Shown: piece by piece, positions 1-6,786 of the stretch
Layout: each line of letters begins with the position of its first letter
Position numbering within the stretch: position 1 is the stretch's first letter
DNA from: CBDUEV01 sp965366365
Lineage (GTDB): Bacteria; Actinomycetota; Acidimicrobiia; Spongiisociales; JAENVV01
Reading direction: 5' to 3'
Assembly: GCA_965366365.1 (NCBI GenBank)
Contig: CBDUEV010000037.1
Coordinates: 1 to 27,174 of the forward strand
DNA: 27,174 nucleotides
Made by a program: the position numbers and the translations under genes
Notes under the pieces: generated by a model
The model's input: only the letters and a program-made list of their open reading frames with translations
Told to the model about the DNA's origin: nothing
Databases searched by the model: none

Positions 1-22
1 CCGGGCCGGCGGCGCGGTTCGC

Positions 23-526
23 TCAGGTGCCGGGTTCTACCTCCACCGCTTCGTGTCGTGAGGTGTTGAGCTGCCAAGCAGCGAAATTCAAGACACCGAC
101 CAGGGTGATCATTGCCAACATCGGCAAGCTCAGCGCCCCGGCGCCTGGTGCTTCGGCGGCGAAGGCCGCCGAAGTGAGGGCGGCCATCACCCATACGACA
201 CAGATGAGGAAGAACCCACTCCTGAGAGCACGGCGCCGAAACGTCAGGCCGGACCAGGCCACCGCCATCAGCAGCGTCGAAGCGGCCAGGATGAAGGCGA
301 GGGGAGCGCCGCCGAAGGCCTGAGCCTGCCAGATGATCCATCCTGCCGCCCCGAGACAGATGTGAGCTGCAGCCCACGACCCGCGAAGCAGCACGGCGGA
401 CGGTGTCCAGTCGGGCATGTCGAGGTCCTCGAACCAGCCCCAGGCCTTCTCGGCCAACCCGCCCGACACGCCGGCCATGCCCATCCCGAGGGCTATGAAG
501 GCGAGGATTCCGATCAGTTCGTCCAT
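23..526 (-). CDS. TspO/MBR-family (tryptophan-rich sensory) membrane protein, divergent
   Basis: A 167-residue, very hydrophobic protein with about five membrane segments (roughly residues 1-24, 45-68, 73-95, 100-125 and 135-155), the size and topology of bacterial TspO/MBR proteins. It has a PDWTPS motif at the end of the first loop, matching the family W-x-P-P region, and ends in NFAAWQLN, matching the family N-x-x-x-W-R-L-N tail. TspO proteins bind porphyrins and related ligands in membranes. The middle is divergent: the usual W-T-x-L-Y segment reads GSWAAAHI. The ATG at 526 is chosen; a GTG at 529 is equally placed relative to the TAGAAT box. It is transcribed away from the Nif3-like gene. 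The family call is by motif only; a different small membrane family is possible. Confidence 0.62.
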   Translation of the reverse strand: MDELIGILAFIALGMGMAGVSGGLAEKAWGWFEDLDMPDWTPSAVLLRGSWAAAHICLGAAGWIIWQAQAFGGAPLAFILAASTLLMAVAWSGLTFRRRALRSGFFLICVVWVMAALTSAAFAAEAPGAGALSLPMLAMITLVGVLNFAAWQLNTSRHEAVEVEPGT

Positions 527-534
527 CACGCCGG

Positions 535-540
535 ATTCTA
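535..540 (-). promoter_or_regulatory. -10 box (TAGAAT) for the TspO-like gene
   Basis: Reading on the minus strand, TAGAAT lies 8 nt before ATG 526 and 5 nt before GTG 529, so the transcript would be leaderless or nearly so. There is no Shine-Dalgarno site. No convincing -35 is seen. Confidence 0.55.
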
Positions 541-573
541 ATCCCGGCCGGATGCCCGCCTGGATCGTCTCAC

Positions 574-579
574 TAGGAT
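574..579 (+). promoter_or_regulatory. -10 box (TAGGAT) for the Nif3-like gene, leaderless
   Basis: TAGGAT is followed by exactly 6 nt (CGCCCC) and then ATG 586, so transcription would start at the A of the start codon. It lies 33 bp from the oppositely oriented TAGAAT box, giving a compact divergent promoter pair. Confidence 0.6.
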
Positions 580-585
580 CGCCCC

Positions 586-1743
586 ATGGTCACCGATCGC
601 CCCCTGGTCACCGTCGCAGAGTTCGTCGAGCGGTTGAAGACGGCCGTCCCCTTCGACAAGGCCGCTGCCTGGGATGAGACCGGCCTGCAGATCGGCGATC
701 CGCTCGCCACCGTCCACCGAGTGGGGGTCTGCCACGAAGTGACCGAAGAGGTCATCGAGCTGGCCAGGGCGGACTCTGTGCAGCTCCTCGTGACCTACCA
801 CCCGCTCCTGTTCCGTCCGACGACCCGATTCGTGGGCGGCCCTGGCGCAGGAGGGCGAGCCTATCGTCTCGCCCGGGACGGCTGTGCGGTTGTCTCGCTT
901 CACACGGCCTTCGACGTCGCTCCCGGCGGGACGGCCGATGCCCTCGGCAAGGCGGTCGGTCTGGAAGGTATGAGCGGCTTCGGCCCTGCCGAGGTCGCCG
1001 ACCAGGTGATGGTGGTGGTGTTCGTGCCCGAGGCGGCCACCGAGTCTGTGCGGCGAGCCATGGCCGATGCCGGCGCGGGAAGCATCGGCCACTACCGCGC
1101 CTGCTCGTTCGAGTCGGAAGGGGTGGGTCGATGGGATGCGGGTGCGGCCGCCAACCCGGCCATGGGGGCGGCCGGAGACTCGTCCCACGCCACCGAACTC
1201 AGAGTCGAAATGGTGGCGCGGCGTAGATCTGTCCCCGCCATCCTGTCGGCCATCCGGCACGTCCACCCCTATGAGGAGCCGGCCGTCTACGTCACGGAGA
1301 TCGAGGGCTACCAGGGCATGATCGGCCGGGTGGGCGATATCCAGCCCATCGTCCTCTCCGAGGCGGCCGCCACCATCGAACGAATACTCGGAGCGCCTGC
1401 CGCCCGTCTCGTCGGCGATTCGTCCACGACGATCCGGCGCGTGGCCGTGTTGCCCGGCTCGGGGGGAGGCTTCATCGGGGCGGCCCGCGCCACCGGCGCC
1501 GATCTTCTGGTGACGGGCGACGTCACGCACCATCGGGCGGTCGAGGCCCGCGACGCCGGACTGGCGGTCCTCGACGCCGGGCATGCGCCGACCGAACGCC
1601 CGGGAATGGCCGCCATGGCGAAGCTCGTGGCCGGCCTCGGACTGGTCGTCACCGATCTGACCACGGTCTCAACCGACCCATGGGATCGGGACCCGCGGCG
1701 AGCAGGTAGCCTGGCCGAGCGCACAGTCTCGGAGGGCGGATGA
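586..1743 (+). CDS. Nif3-like dinuclear metal-centre protein (DUF34/YqfO family)
   Basis: A 385-residue Nif3/DUF34 protein of the long form. The N-terminal half carries WDETGLQIGD, the metal-site segment TYHPLLFRP (Tyr71-His72) and LHTAFDVAPGG. A central PII-like insertion (about residues 130-235) includes the typical HPYEEPA. The C-terminal half ends with GDVTHHRAVEA and DAGHAPTERPG, which supply the remaining metal ligands. Family members form hexameric rings with two metals per subunit; the molecular role is unsettled (often mis-named GTP cyclohydrolase I type 2). Where most bacterial members have His-His-Pro, this one has Tyr-His-Pro followed by FRP, as I recall for eukaryotic NIF3L1. The stop overlaps the next ATG (ATGA), so it is coupled to the zinc-ribbon gene, an arrangement also known in mycobacteria (Rv2230c-Rv2229c). 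Confidence 0.92.
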   Translation: MVTDRPLVTVAEFVERLKTAVPFDKAAAWDETGLQIGDPLATVHRVGVCHEVTEEVIELARADSVQLLVTYHPLLFRPTTRFVGGPGAGGRAYRLARDGCAVVSLHTAFDVAPGGTADALGKAVGLEGMSGFGPAEVADQVMVVVFVPEAATESVRRAMADAGAGSIGHYRACSFESEGVGRWDAGAAANPAMGAAGDSSHATELRVEMVARRRSVPAILSAIRHVHPYEEPAVYVTEIEGYQGMIGRVGDIQPIVLSEAAATIERILGAPAARLVGDSSTTIRRVAVLPGSGGGFIGAARATGADLLVTGDVTHHRAVEARDAGLAVLDAGHAPTERPGMAAMAKLVAGLGLVVTDLTTVSTDPWDRDPRRAGSLAERTVSEGG

Positions 1744-2450
1744 AGGAGTTCCAGAGTTTGGCCGATCTGCTTGATCTGCAAGACGTCGATCTGCAGATCG
1801 ACCGCCTTCTCCATCAACGGTCTTCACTCCCGGAACTCGAGCAGTATCGCGCCGCGCACGACGCCTCACAGAAGGCCGGGAAGCGCCACGCGGAATTGAC
1901 CGAGTCCCTCAAGCTCACCGGCCGAGAGCTCGACAAGACGGAGGGCGAGCTCGAGATCCTCGAGCTGAAACTGGAACAGCAATCGCAGCGCCTGTTCGCG
2001 GGAGGGCTCAGCGCCCGCGAGGCCGACGCCATGCGAATGGATGTCGAGGCCCAGAAACGCAAGCGGAGTGCGATGGAGGACGAGGTCCTCGCTCTGCTCG
2101 ACCGAACCGAAGCGCTCGAAGAGCAACTGGCCGAAGCGGCCAAGGTGGTCGAGCAGACCGCCGAAGAGGAGCGCCGCCTGGAAGCGGCCGTCGCCGAAGC
2201 CTGGAAGAAGATCGACGCCGAGATCGCTCGCCGGGAGAGTCGGAAGGAAGCCATCGTCCTGCTCATTCCCGAAGACCTTCTCGAACGGTACGAGAAGCTC
2301 CGCCAATCGAAGGAAGGCGTCGCCGTCAGCCGACTCGCCGACGGAGTATGCGGAGGATGTCACCTGACGCTGTCAGCTGCCGAACAGGCCGAGGTCCTCC
2401 AAGATGACCCCCCTCGCTGCCTCCATTGCCTTCGCCTCCTCGTTCCTTGA
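1740..2450 (+). CDS. C4-type zinc-ribbon coiled-coil protein (zf-RING_7/CT398-like)
   Basis: A 236-residue protein. Residues about 15-175 are charged, Leu/Glu/Lys/Arg-rich heptads predicted to form a long antiparallel coiled coil. The C-terminus is a zinc ribbon with Cys204-x2-Cys207 (VCGGCHLTLS) and Cys227-x2-Cys230 (CLHC). This is the architecture of the bacterial zf-RING_7 family (Chlamydia CT398, Helicobacter HP0958, Mtb Rv2229c), thought to act as a nucleic-acid or protein-binding scaffold. The GCHLTLS motif is typical. The ATG is fixed by a 4-bp ATGA overlap with the Nif3-like gene, implying translational coupling. Confidence 0.9.
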   Translation: MKEFQSLADLLDLQDVDLQIDRLLHQRSSLPELEQYRAAHDASQKAGKRHAELTESLKLTGRELDKTEGELEILELKLEQQSQRLFAGGLSAREADAMRMDVEAQKRKRSAMEDEVLALLDRTEALEEQLAEAAKVVEQTAEEERRLEAAVAEAWKKIDAEIARRESRKEAIVLLIPEDLLERYEKLRQSKEGVAVSRLADGVCGGCHLTLSAAEQAEVLQDDPPRCLHCLRLLVP

Positions 2451-2453
2451 GTC

Positions 2454-2975
2454 GTGCTGTTCTGGCATCTGGGAGGAACACTGCTGCTCTTTCGGTACGT
2501 CTTCCGCGACCCGAAAGTCGATGTTCGCTGGCTGATGCTCGGTGCGGTTCTCCCCAACCTCGTCGACAAACCGCTGGGAACGCTGCTCGCCCCCGCGTTC
2601 TTCGGCGCTGATCGTCTCGTCGGTCACTCCCTCCTGTTCTCCACCGTGATCATGACCACCGCCCTGCTGGTCACGCGGCGGGGCCGTCGCAGGCGAGCGT
2701 GGATGGCGGTGGCGATCGGGGCGATGCTCCACCTCGTTCTGGACGGGATGTGGACCTCGGCGGAGACTTTTCTTTGGCCGTTCCTCGGCTGGGGTTTCAC
2801 CCCGGGGGTCGGCGGCTACTGGGATGGCTTCGTGGCGAACCAACTCCTCGTTCCCTCCACGATCGTGCAGGAGATCCTCGGTCTCGCCTACCTTCTCTAC
2901 ATGTGGCGCAAAGCTGGGCTCTCTGAACCCGCTCAACGCCAGAGGCTGGTGCGGACGGGCCGCCTCGCCGCCTGA
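2454..2975 (+). CDS. YdjM/DUF457-like membrane-bound metal-dependent hydrolase
   Basis: A 173-residue integral membrane protein with about four hydrophobic segments. It carries the three polar motifs of the DUF457/YdjM family within or beside membrane segments: LPNLVDK (about 32-38), VGHSLLFS (about 57-64) and HLVLDGMW (about 92-99). Family members are annotated as predicted membrane metal-dependent hydrolases; the substrate is unknown. Start is GTG 2454, 3 nt after the stop of the zinc-ribbon gene, so it is probably the third gene of that operon. The tail is basic and cytosolic-looking (RKAGLSEPAQRQR). Confidence 0.65.
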   Translation: MLFWHLGGTLLLFRYVFRDPKVDVRWLMLGAVLPNLVDKPLGTLLAPAFFGADRLVGHSLLFSTVIMTTALLVTRRGRRRRAWMAVAIGAMLHLVLDGMWTSAETFLWPFLGWGFTPGVGGYWDGFVANQLLVPSTIVQEILGLAYLLYMWRKAGLSEPAQRQRLVRTGRLAA

Positions 2976-2988
2976 AGCGCTCGCCCGC

Positions 2989-2994
2989 TACAGT
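2989..2994 (+). promoter_or_regulatory. -10 box (TACAGT) for the lipoprotein gene, leaderless
   Basis: TACAGT is followed by exactly 6 nt (GCCGGC) and GTG 3001. No Shine-Dalgarno site precedes the GTG. This supports GTG 3001 over any upstream in-frame start. Confidence 0.58.
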
Positions 2995-3000
2995 GCCGGC

Positions 3001-3699
3001 GTGTCTCGAACCGTTGTGCTGCTGTTGACGGCGACCATCGTGCTGGGGGCCTGCGGAGACGATCCTTCGATTGCCGCATCCACCCAGCCGTCGGTTTCTT
3101 CCACCGACGGTTCCGCGTCCGGACCCGACGAGTCCCTCGGGAACCTTCTAGAGGCGCTGGCCGCCGAGGATTACGCGGCGACCACGCCGTATGTGGACGA
3201 GACACAGCTGGCCCTGTTCGCCTCCATCGAGTCCGGAGACCCCGCCACGCTGCTTTCCATGGCCGAGAGCGGCGTGCCCGACGAGGTCAGGGACAATTTC
3301 TGGTCGTCCTTCGTGGAAGCGATTCCCGGACTGGCGGGGGCAGAGCCTGACGGGATCGTTCTCGACGAGCCCGAGCTCTCGACCGTCGGGTCGGTCGAGT
3401 TCGCCGTGGTCGACGTCGAATTCGTGGACTCCGATTCGTCCGGAAGCTGGGTTCTTCGCAAGACCGAGAGTGGTGAGTGGGTGGTCGACGTCATAGGTAC
3501 CTTCGGGTCGGCGTTCGTCAGCCCTCTCTCGGGGTGGTTGGCGGCCATGGATCCGGGCCGGCGAGCCGAGGTGGCGGATGCGGTCGCCGGCCACGACGCA
3601 AGCTGGGATCAGCTGATCGTCATGCAAGGAAACGACGACGTCGGAGACATCGTGCGCGGGGCCGTCCAGGAACTGCGCCGGCTCATCCCGTCCGGCTAG
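3001..3699 (+). CDS. Hypothetical secreted lipoprotein
   Basis: A 232-residue protein of unknown function. From GTG 3001 it has a short signal (SRT, then the hydrophobic VVLLLTATIVLG) and a lipobox LGAC, so Cys18 would be lipidated and the protein anchored on the outer face of the membrane. A Ser/Thr/Ala/Pro-rich linker follows (about residues 22-45), then an acidic globular domain (about 50-232). An upstream in-frame extension to 2824 would bury the signal peptide and overlap the membrane hydrolase gene, so I reject it. It faces the minus-strand flavoprotein gene with a 35-bp convergent gap. I do not recognise the domain; export and lipidation are well supported. Confidence 0.82.
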   Translation: MSRTVVLLLTATIVLGACGDDPSIAASTQPSVSSTDGSASGPDESLGNLLEALAAEDYAATTPYVDETQLALFASIESGDPATLLSMAESGVPDEVRDNFWSSFVEAIPGLAGAEPDGIVLDEPELSTVGSVEFAVVDVEFVDSDSSGSWVLRKTESGEWVVDVIGTFGSAFVSPLSGWLAAMDPGRRAEVADAVAGHDASWDQLIVMQGNDDVGDIVRGAVQELRRLIPSG

Positions 3700-3734
3700 G
3701 CGGTCGGTCCCTTTCACGGGGCGTGCTCGTCGAG

Positions 3735-4253
3735 CTATGAATCCGAAGGCGAGGCTTCGCTGCCCGGGGCCAGGAAGAACGTGAACACCTTGGCAGGCTC
3801 GATCCGGGCGTACGCCGCCCCCTCGCCCCACTCGCTCCAACCAGGGCCGTAGAAGTCGGTGCAGAGGCGCGAGAACCCGGCGTGCTCCGGGTCGGCGAGG
3901 TCGACCAGATCGGCACGACCATGCATGGTCACGGACAACTCCTCGGCCGGCACATAGGCGACGCTCACATTCGGATTCCGGGCGATATGGCGAAACCGCA
4001 GCGAGTCGGGCGAGGACCCGAACCAGAACGTGCCTCGGTAGAAGAAACCGTCAACCGGAGCGGCGATCGGACGCCCATCCGACGTGACCGTCGCCAGGGT
4101 GAGCAGACACATTCCTTGCAGCCGCTCGGACAATTGCCGGGCGGTGAGACGCCGTTCTGGGGTGATGACCGCCTGGAGGTGTGCTCCTGCCGTATCCCAG
4201 CTGGTGTCCAGGAGGTGTTGGAGGGCCTCGAGATCCTCGTCCGTTTCGTACAC
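3735..4253 (-). CDS. Pyridoxamine 5'-phosphate oxidase-like (split-barrel flavin) protein
   Basis: A 172-residue protein. After a roughly 40-residue helical lead it shows the PNPOx/FDOR split-barrel pattern: CLLTLATVTSDGRPIAAPVDGFFYRGTF is interrupted by the usual turns, then SPDSLRFRHIARNPNVSVAYVP, then VTMHGRADLVDL. The order (strand with DGRP, second strand with FWFGS, R-x-x-x-x-x-NP helix, AxV strand, GxA strand) is that of FMN- or F420-binding split barrels. Start is GTG 4253, 2 nt after the stop of the LLM oxidoreductase gene, so they form an operon. Because the partner belongs to an F420-linked family, an F420 or flavin cofactor here is plausible but inferred. Confidence 0.8.
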   Translation of the reverse strand: MYETDEDLEALQHLLDTSWDTAGAHLQAVITPERRLTARQLSERLQGMCLLTLATVTSDGRPIAAPVDGFFYRGTFWFGSSPDSLRFRHIARNPNVSVAYVPAEELSVTMHGRADLVDLADPEHAGFSRLCTDFYGPGWSEWGEGAAYARIEPAKVFTFFLAPGSEASPSDS

Positions 4254-4255
4254 GA

Positions 4256-5248
4256 TCAGCCGGCTGTCGCGGCACGAAGCCGGGGCAGCACCTCCGCTCC
4301 GAGCAGTTCGAGGAGCCCCTCCTGATCGAGGGAAGCCATCTGGAAAGTGACAATGTCGGCTTCGACCTCGGTCACCAGGGGAAGGTAGGTCTCGACGATG
4401 TCGTCGGCACTGGAGACGAGGGAGTACCGGCCCAACACCTCCTCACGCGGGAGCTGGTCGGCTTTGGTGCGCAGCTCGAGCGGGTCCACTGCCTCCAAGC
4501 GACCGGGGGCGCGCAAGCCGCGCCATGAGTACAGCGCCTCCCACGCCTCGTCTTCGGTGGTGGCTTGCAGCGACCAGCGGGTGGCCAGGATCTTCGGGGC
4601 GGGCCGACCGGCCGCCTCCGCGGCGGCCCGAGCCGGGTGGATCACTCTCTCGAATGTCTCGGCGGGGTCTTTGACCGAGGTGATGATTCCGTGGGCCATT
4701 TCGGCGGCCAGGGCCGCCGACTTCGGTCCGCCGGCCGCCATCCACAGGGGCACCGTGCCGATCGGTGGGCTGTACAGCTTGGCCCGGTCCGTCCGGTAGT
4801 ACTCGCCTTCGAAGGTGAGCTTCTCGCCGTCGAGGAGACGGCGCATGATCTCGAGGGCCTCCCGCATTCGGGCAGCCCGTTCCGCGTACTTCGGGAACGT
4901 GTAGCCGAGGGGGCCTTCGTTGATGTTCTCGCCCGTCCCCACTCCCAGGTTGAAACGGCCGTTCGAGAGCCGGTCGAGCGTCGCCGCCGCCTGTGCCACC
5001 ACCGCTGGGTGATAGCGGAAAAGCGGGGTGGTGACACCCGTGGCGAACGAGACCCGCTCGGTCGCCTGGGCCATCGCTCCGATGGTGGCGAAGGCGAAAC
5101 CCGCTGCGGATGCATCATCCACCCAGGGGTGGAAATGCTCCGACACCACCAGCATGTCGAACCCGGCCAGCTCGGCCAGCTGGGCGTGGCGAACCAACTC
5201 CTCGGGCTGCCACTGTTCATGACCGCAGAAATAGGCGAACTGGACCAT
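4256..5248 (-). CDS. F420-dependent LLM-class oxidoreductase, G6PDH-family type
   Basis: A 330-residue luciferase-like (LLM) TIM-barrel oxidoreductase. From ATG 5248 it begins VQFAYFCGHEQW; it then has VSEHFHPWVDD, TGVTTPLFRYHPAVVAQ, LDRLSNGRF and GVGTGENINEGPLG, which are hallmarks of the F420-dependent G6PDH-related family (TIGR03557-like). The reaction would be hydride transfer between an alcohol or aldehyde-type substrate and F420; true glucose-6-phosphate specificity cannot be claimed. ATG 5248 is chosen because GGGGAG sits 7 nt upstream; ATG 5263 is an alternative. It leads a two-gene operon with the PNPOx-like protein and diverges from the MoxR gene. Confidence 0.87.
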   Translation of the reverse strand: MVQFAYFCGHEQWQPEELVRHAQLAELAGFDMLVVSEHFHPWVDDASAAGFAFATIGAMAQATERVSFATGVTTPLFRYHPAVVAQAAATLDRLSNGRFNLGVGTGENINEGPLGYTFPKYAERAARMREALEIMRRLLDGEKLTFEGEYYRTDRAKLYSPPIGTVPLWMAAGGPKSAALAAEMAHGIITSVKDPAETFERVIHPARAAAEAAGRPAPKILATRWSLQATTEDEAWEALYSWRGLRAPGRLEAVDPLELRTKADQLPREEVLGRYSLVSSADDIVETYLPLVTEVEADIVTFQMASLDQEGLLELLGAEVLPRLRAATAG

Positions 5249-5279
5249 CGGAACACTCCCCATCGCAAGACGTGTCGCG

Positions 5280-5285
5280 AGGCTA
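5280..5285 (-). promoter_or_regulatory. -10 box (TAGCCT) for the LLM oxidoreductase operon
   Basis: On the minus strand TAGCCT places a start near 5273, giving a leader of about 25 nt that contains the GGGGAG ribosome site for ATG 5248. Here the gene is leadered, unlike its divergent neighbour. Confidence 0.4.
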
Positions 5286-5370
5286 GCGCAGCCAACCTCG
5301 CGACAGAGTTCGCCGTCGACGAGTGCGCCCAAGAACACAGGTCTCGGGACCGTAGGGTTCGCACTCGGCG

Positions 5371-5376
5371 TATGGT
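5371..5376 (+). promoter_or_regulatory. -10 box (TATGGT) for the MoxR-VWA operon, leaderless
   Basis: TATGGT is followed by exactly 6 nt (GAGCGG) and ATG 5383. The same stretch has no good Shine-Dalgarno spacing, which favours leaderless translation. Confidence 0.6.
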
Positions 5377-5382
5377 GAGCGG

Positions 5383-6786
5383 ATGGAAAACCCACACGCC
5401 ATCACCACCGTCGGGCTGCTCCGACAATCGGGGTGGGAGGATAGAACCGTCAAAGAGGAACTGAGGGGAAACCTCATTGTCCGCATGCGGAAAGGCGACG
5501 AGCTGTTCCCGGGAATCGTCGGCTTCGAGCAGACGGTGATCCCCGCCCTCGAAAGGGCCATCCTGGCCGGCCACGACATCATCCTCCTCGGCGAACGCGG
5601 CCAGGCCAAGACCCGCCTCATCCGCCGACTCGTCGATCTGCTCGACCCGCTGCTGCCGGTGGTGGAGGGTTGCGAGATCAACGATTCTCCCTTCCGTCCG
5701 GTGTGCACCGACTGCAAGCATCGACTGGCTGCCCATGGCGATGCCGTCCCCATTCAATGGCTGGAGCCGGCGGCGCGTTATGGCGAGAAGCTCGCCACCC
5801 CCGATACGGCGGTGGCGGACCTGATCGGCGACGTCGATCCGATCAAGGTGGCCGAAGGCCGGCATCTCTCCGACGAACTCACGATCCACTTCGGTCTCGT
5901 TCCCAGGGCGCATCGGGGGATCTTCTCCATCAACGAGCTGCCTGACCTGCCCACCCGCATCCAGGTGTCGCTTCTCAATGTGCTCGAGGAGCGTGACATC
6001 CAGATCCGCGGGTACACGGTTCGACTTCCACTCGACGTGATGCTCATCGCCTCGGCCAACCCGGAGGACTACACCAATCGAGGTCGGATCATCACACCGT
6101 TGAAGGATCGATTCGGATCCGAGATCCGCACTCACTATCCCCAGACCATCGAGGACGAGATCGCCATCATGCGCCAGGAGGCCACGCCAGGCCCGGCGGG
6201 AGTCGCGGTGTCGGTTCCCGAATACCTCGAAGAGGTGCTTGCCGAGTTCACCCGGCTGGTGCGTGCCTCGAATCACATCAACCAACGTTCCGGCGTGAGC
6301 GTCCGCTTCTCGATCGCCAATCTCGAGACCCTGGTCGCCTCCGCCGTGCGCCGGGCCCTCCGGCTCGGCGAAGACCTGGCGGTTCCCCGGGTGGCGGATC
6401 TGCCATCCGTTGTCCAGTCGTCGATGGGTCGGATCGAGTTCGAGGTGTTCGAGGAGGGTAGGGAAACCGAGATCCTCATGCGCCTACTCTCGTCGGCGGT
6501 CGTCGAGGTCTTCCGAGAGCGGCTCCTCGGGGTCGACATGACCGATCTCGTCGATCGATTCGAGGAGGGTCTCGAAGTCGAATCGGGGGATCTGGTGGGG
6601 ACTGATGCGCTGCTCGCCCAACTCGGGCCTGTGGCCTCTCAAGCCGTCATCCTCCCGTGTCTCGGGCTGGCCATCGAAGATCCCGCTCACACCGCCTCCG
6701 GAATGGAGTTCGTCCTCGAGGGCCTCCACCTGACCCGGCGTCTCAACAAGATGGCCACCCCCGACGGAGTCAGCTACCGGCGATGA
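5383..6786 (+). CDS. MoxR/magnesium-chelatase-like AAA+ ATPase
   Basis: A 467-residue AAA+ ATPase. Walker A is GERGQAKT (residues 70-77). The Walker B position reads GIFSINELPDL, with Asn184-Glu185 in place of the usual Asp-Glu. The sensor region includes IASANPEDYTNRGR and LKDRFGSEIRTHYP. Between Walker A and B is an insertion with Cys97-x10-Cys108-x2-Cys111-x-His113, which could bind zinc. MoxR-type ATPases pair with VWA proteins as chaperones or metal-insertion machines, by analogy with magnesium chelatase BchI/BchD; the client is unknown. The N-terminus (GLLRQSGWEDRTVKEELRGNL) fits the family start and the promoter. It overlaps the VWA gene by ATGA. Confidence 0.88.
   Translation: MENPHAITTVGLLRQSGWEDRTVKEELRGNLIVRMRKGDELFPGIVGFEQTVIPALERAILAGHDIILLGERGQAKTRLIRRLVDLLDPLLPVVEGCEINDSPFRPVCTDCKHRLAAHGDAVPIQWLEPAARYGEKLATPDTAVADLIGDVDPIKVAEGRHLSDELTIHFGLVPRAHRGIFSINELPDLPTRIQVSLLNVLEERDIQIRGYTVRLPLDVMLIASANPEDYTNRGRIITPLKDRFGSEIRTHYPQTIEDEIAIMRQEATPGPAGVAVSVPEYLEEVLAEFTRLVRASNHINQRSGVSVRFSIANLETLVASAVRRALRLGEDLAVPRVADLPSVVQSSMGRIEFEVFEEGRETEILMRLLSSAVVEVFRERLLGVDMTDLVDRFEEGLEVESGDLVGTDALLAQLGPVASQAVILPCLGLAIEDPAHTASGMEFVLEGLHLTRRLNKMATPDGVSYRR

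Noticed and set aside
538..1584. A 348-codon open frame on the minus strand opposite the Nif3-like gene
   Set aside because: Arg/Gly/Asp-rich composition typical of an antisense shadow in high-GC DNA; the plus strand carries all the Nif3 motifs.
2824..3000. Upstream extension of the lipoprotein reading frame
   Set aside because: It overlaps the membrane hydrolase gene and would place the signal peptide and lipobox internally; GTG 3001 has a leaderless promoter.
4642..6285. A 547-codon minus-strand open frame spanning the LLM and MoxR genes
   Set aside because: It crosses two well-supported genes and the divergent promoter region, with no recognisable domain and shadow-like composition.
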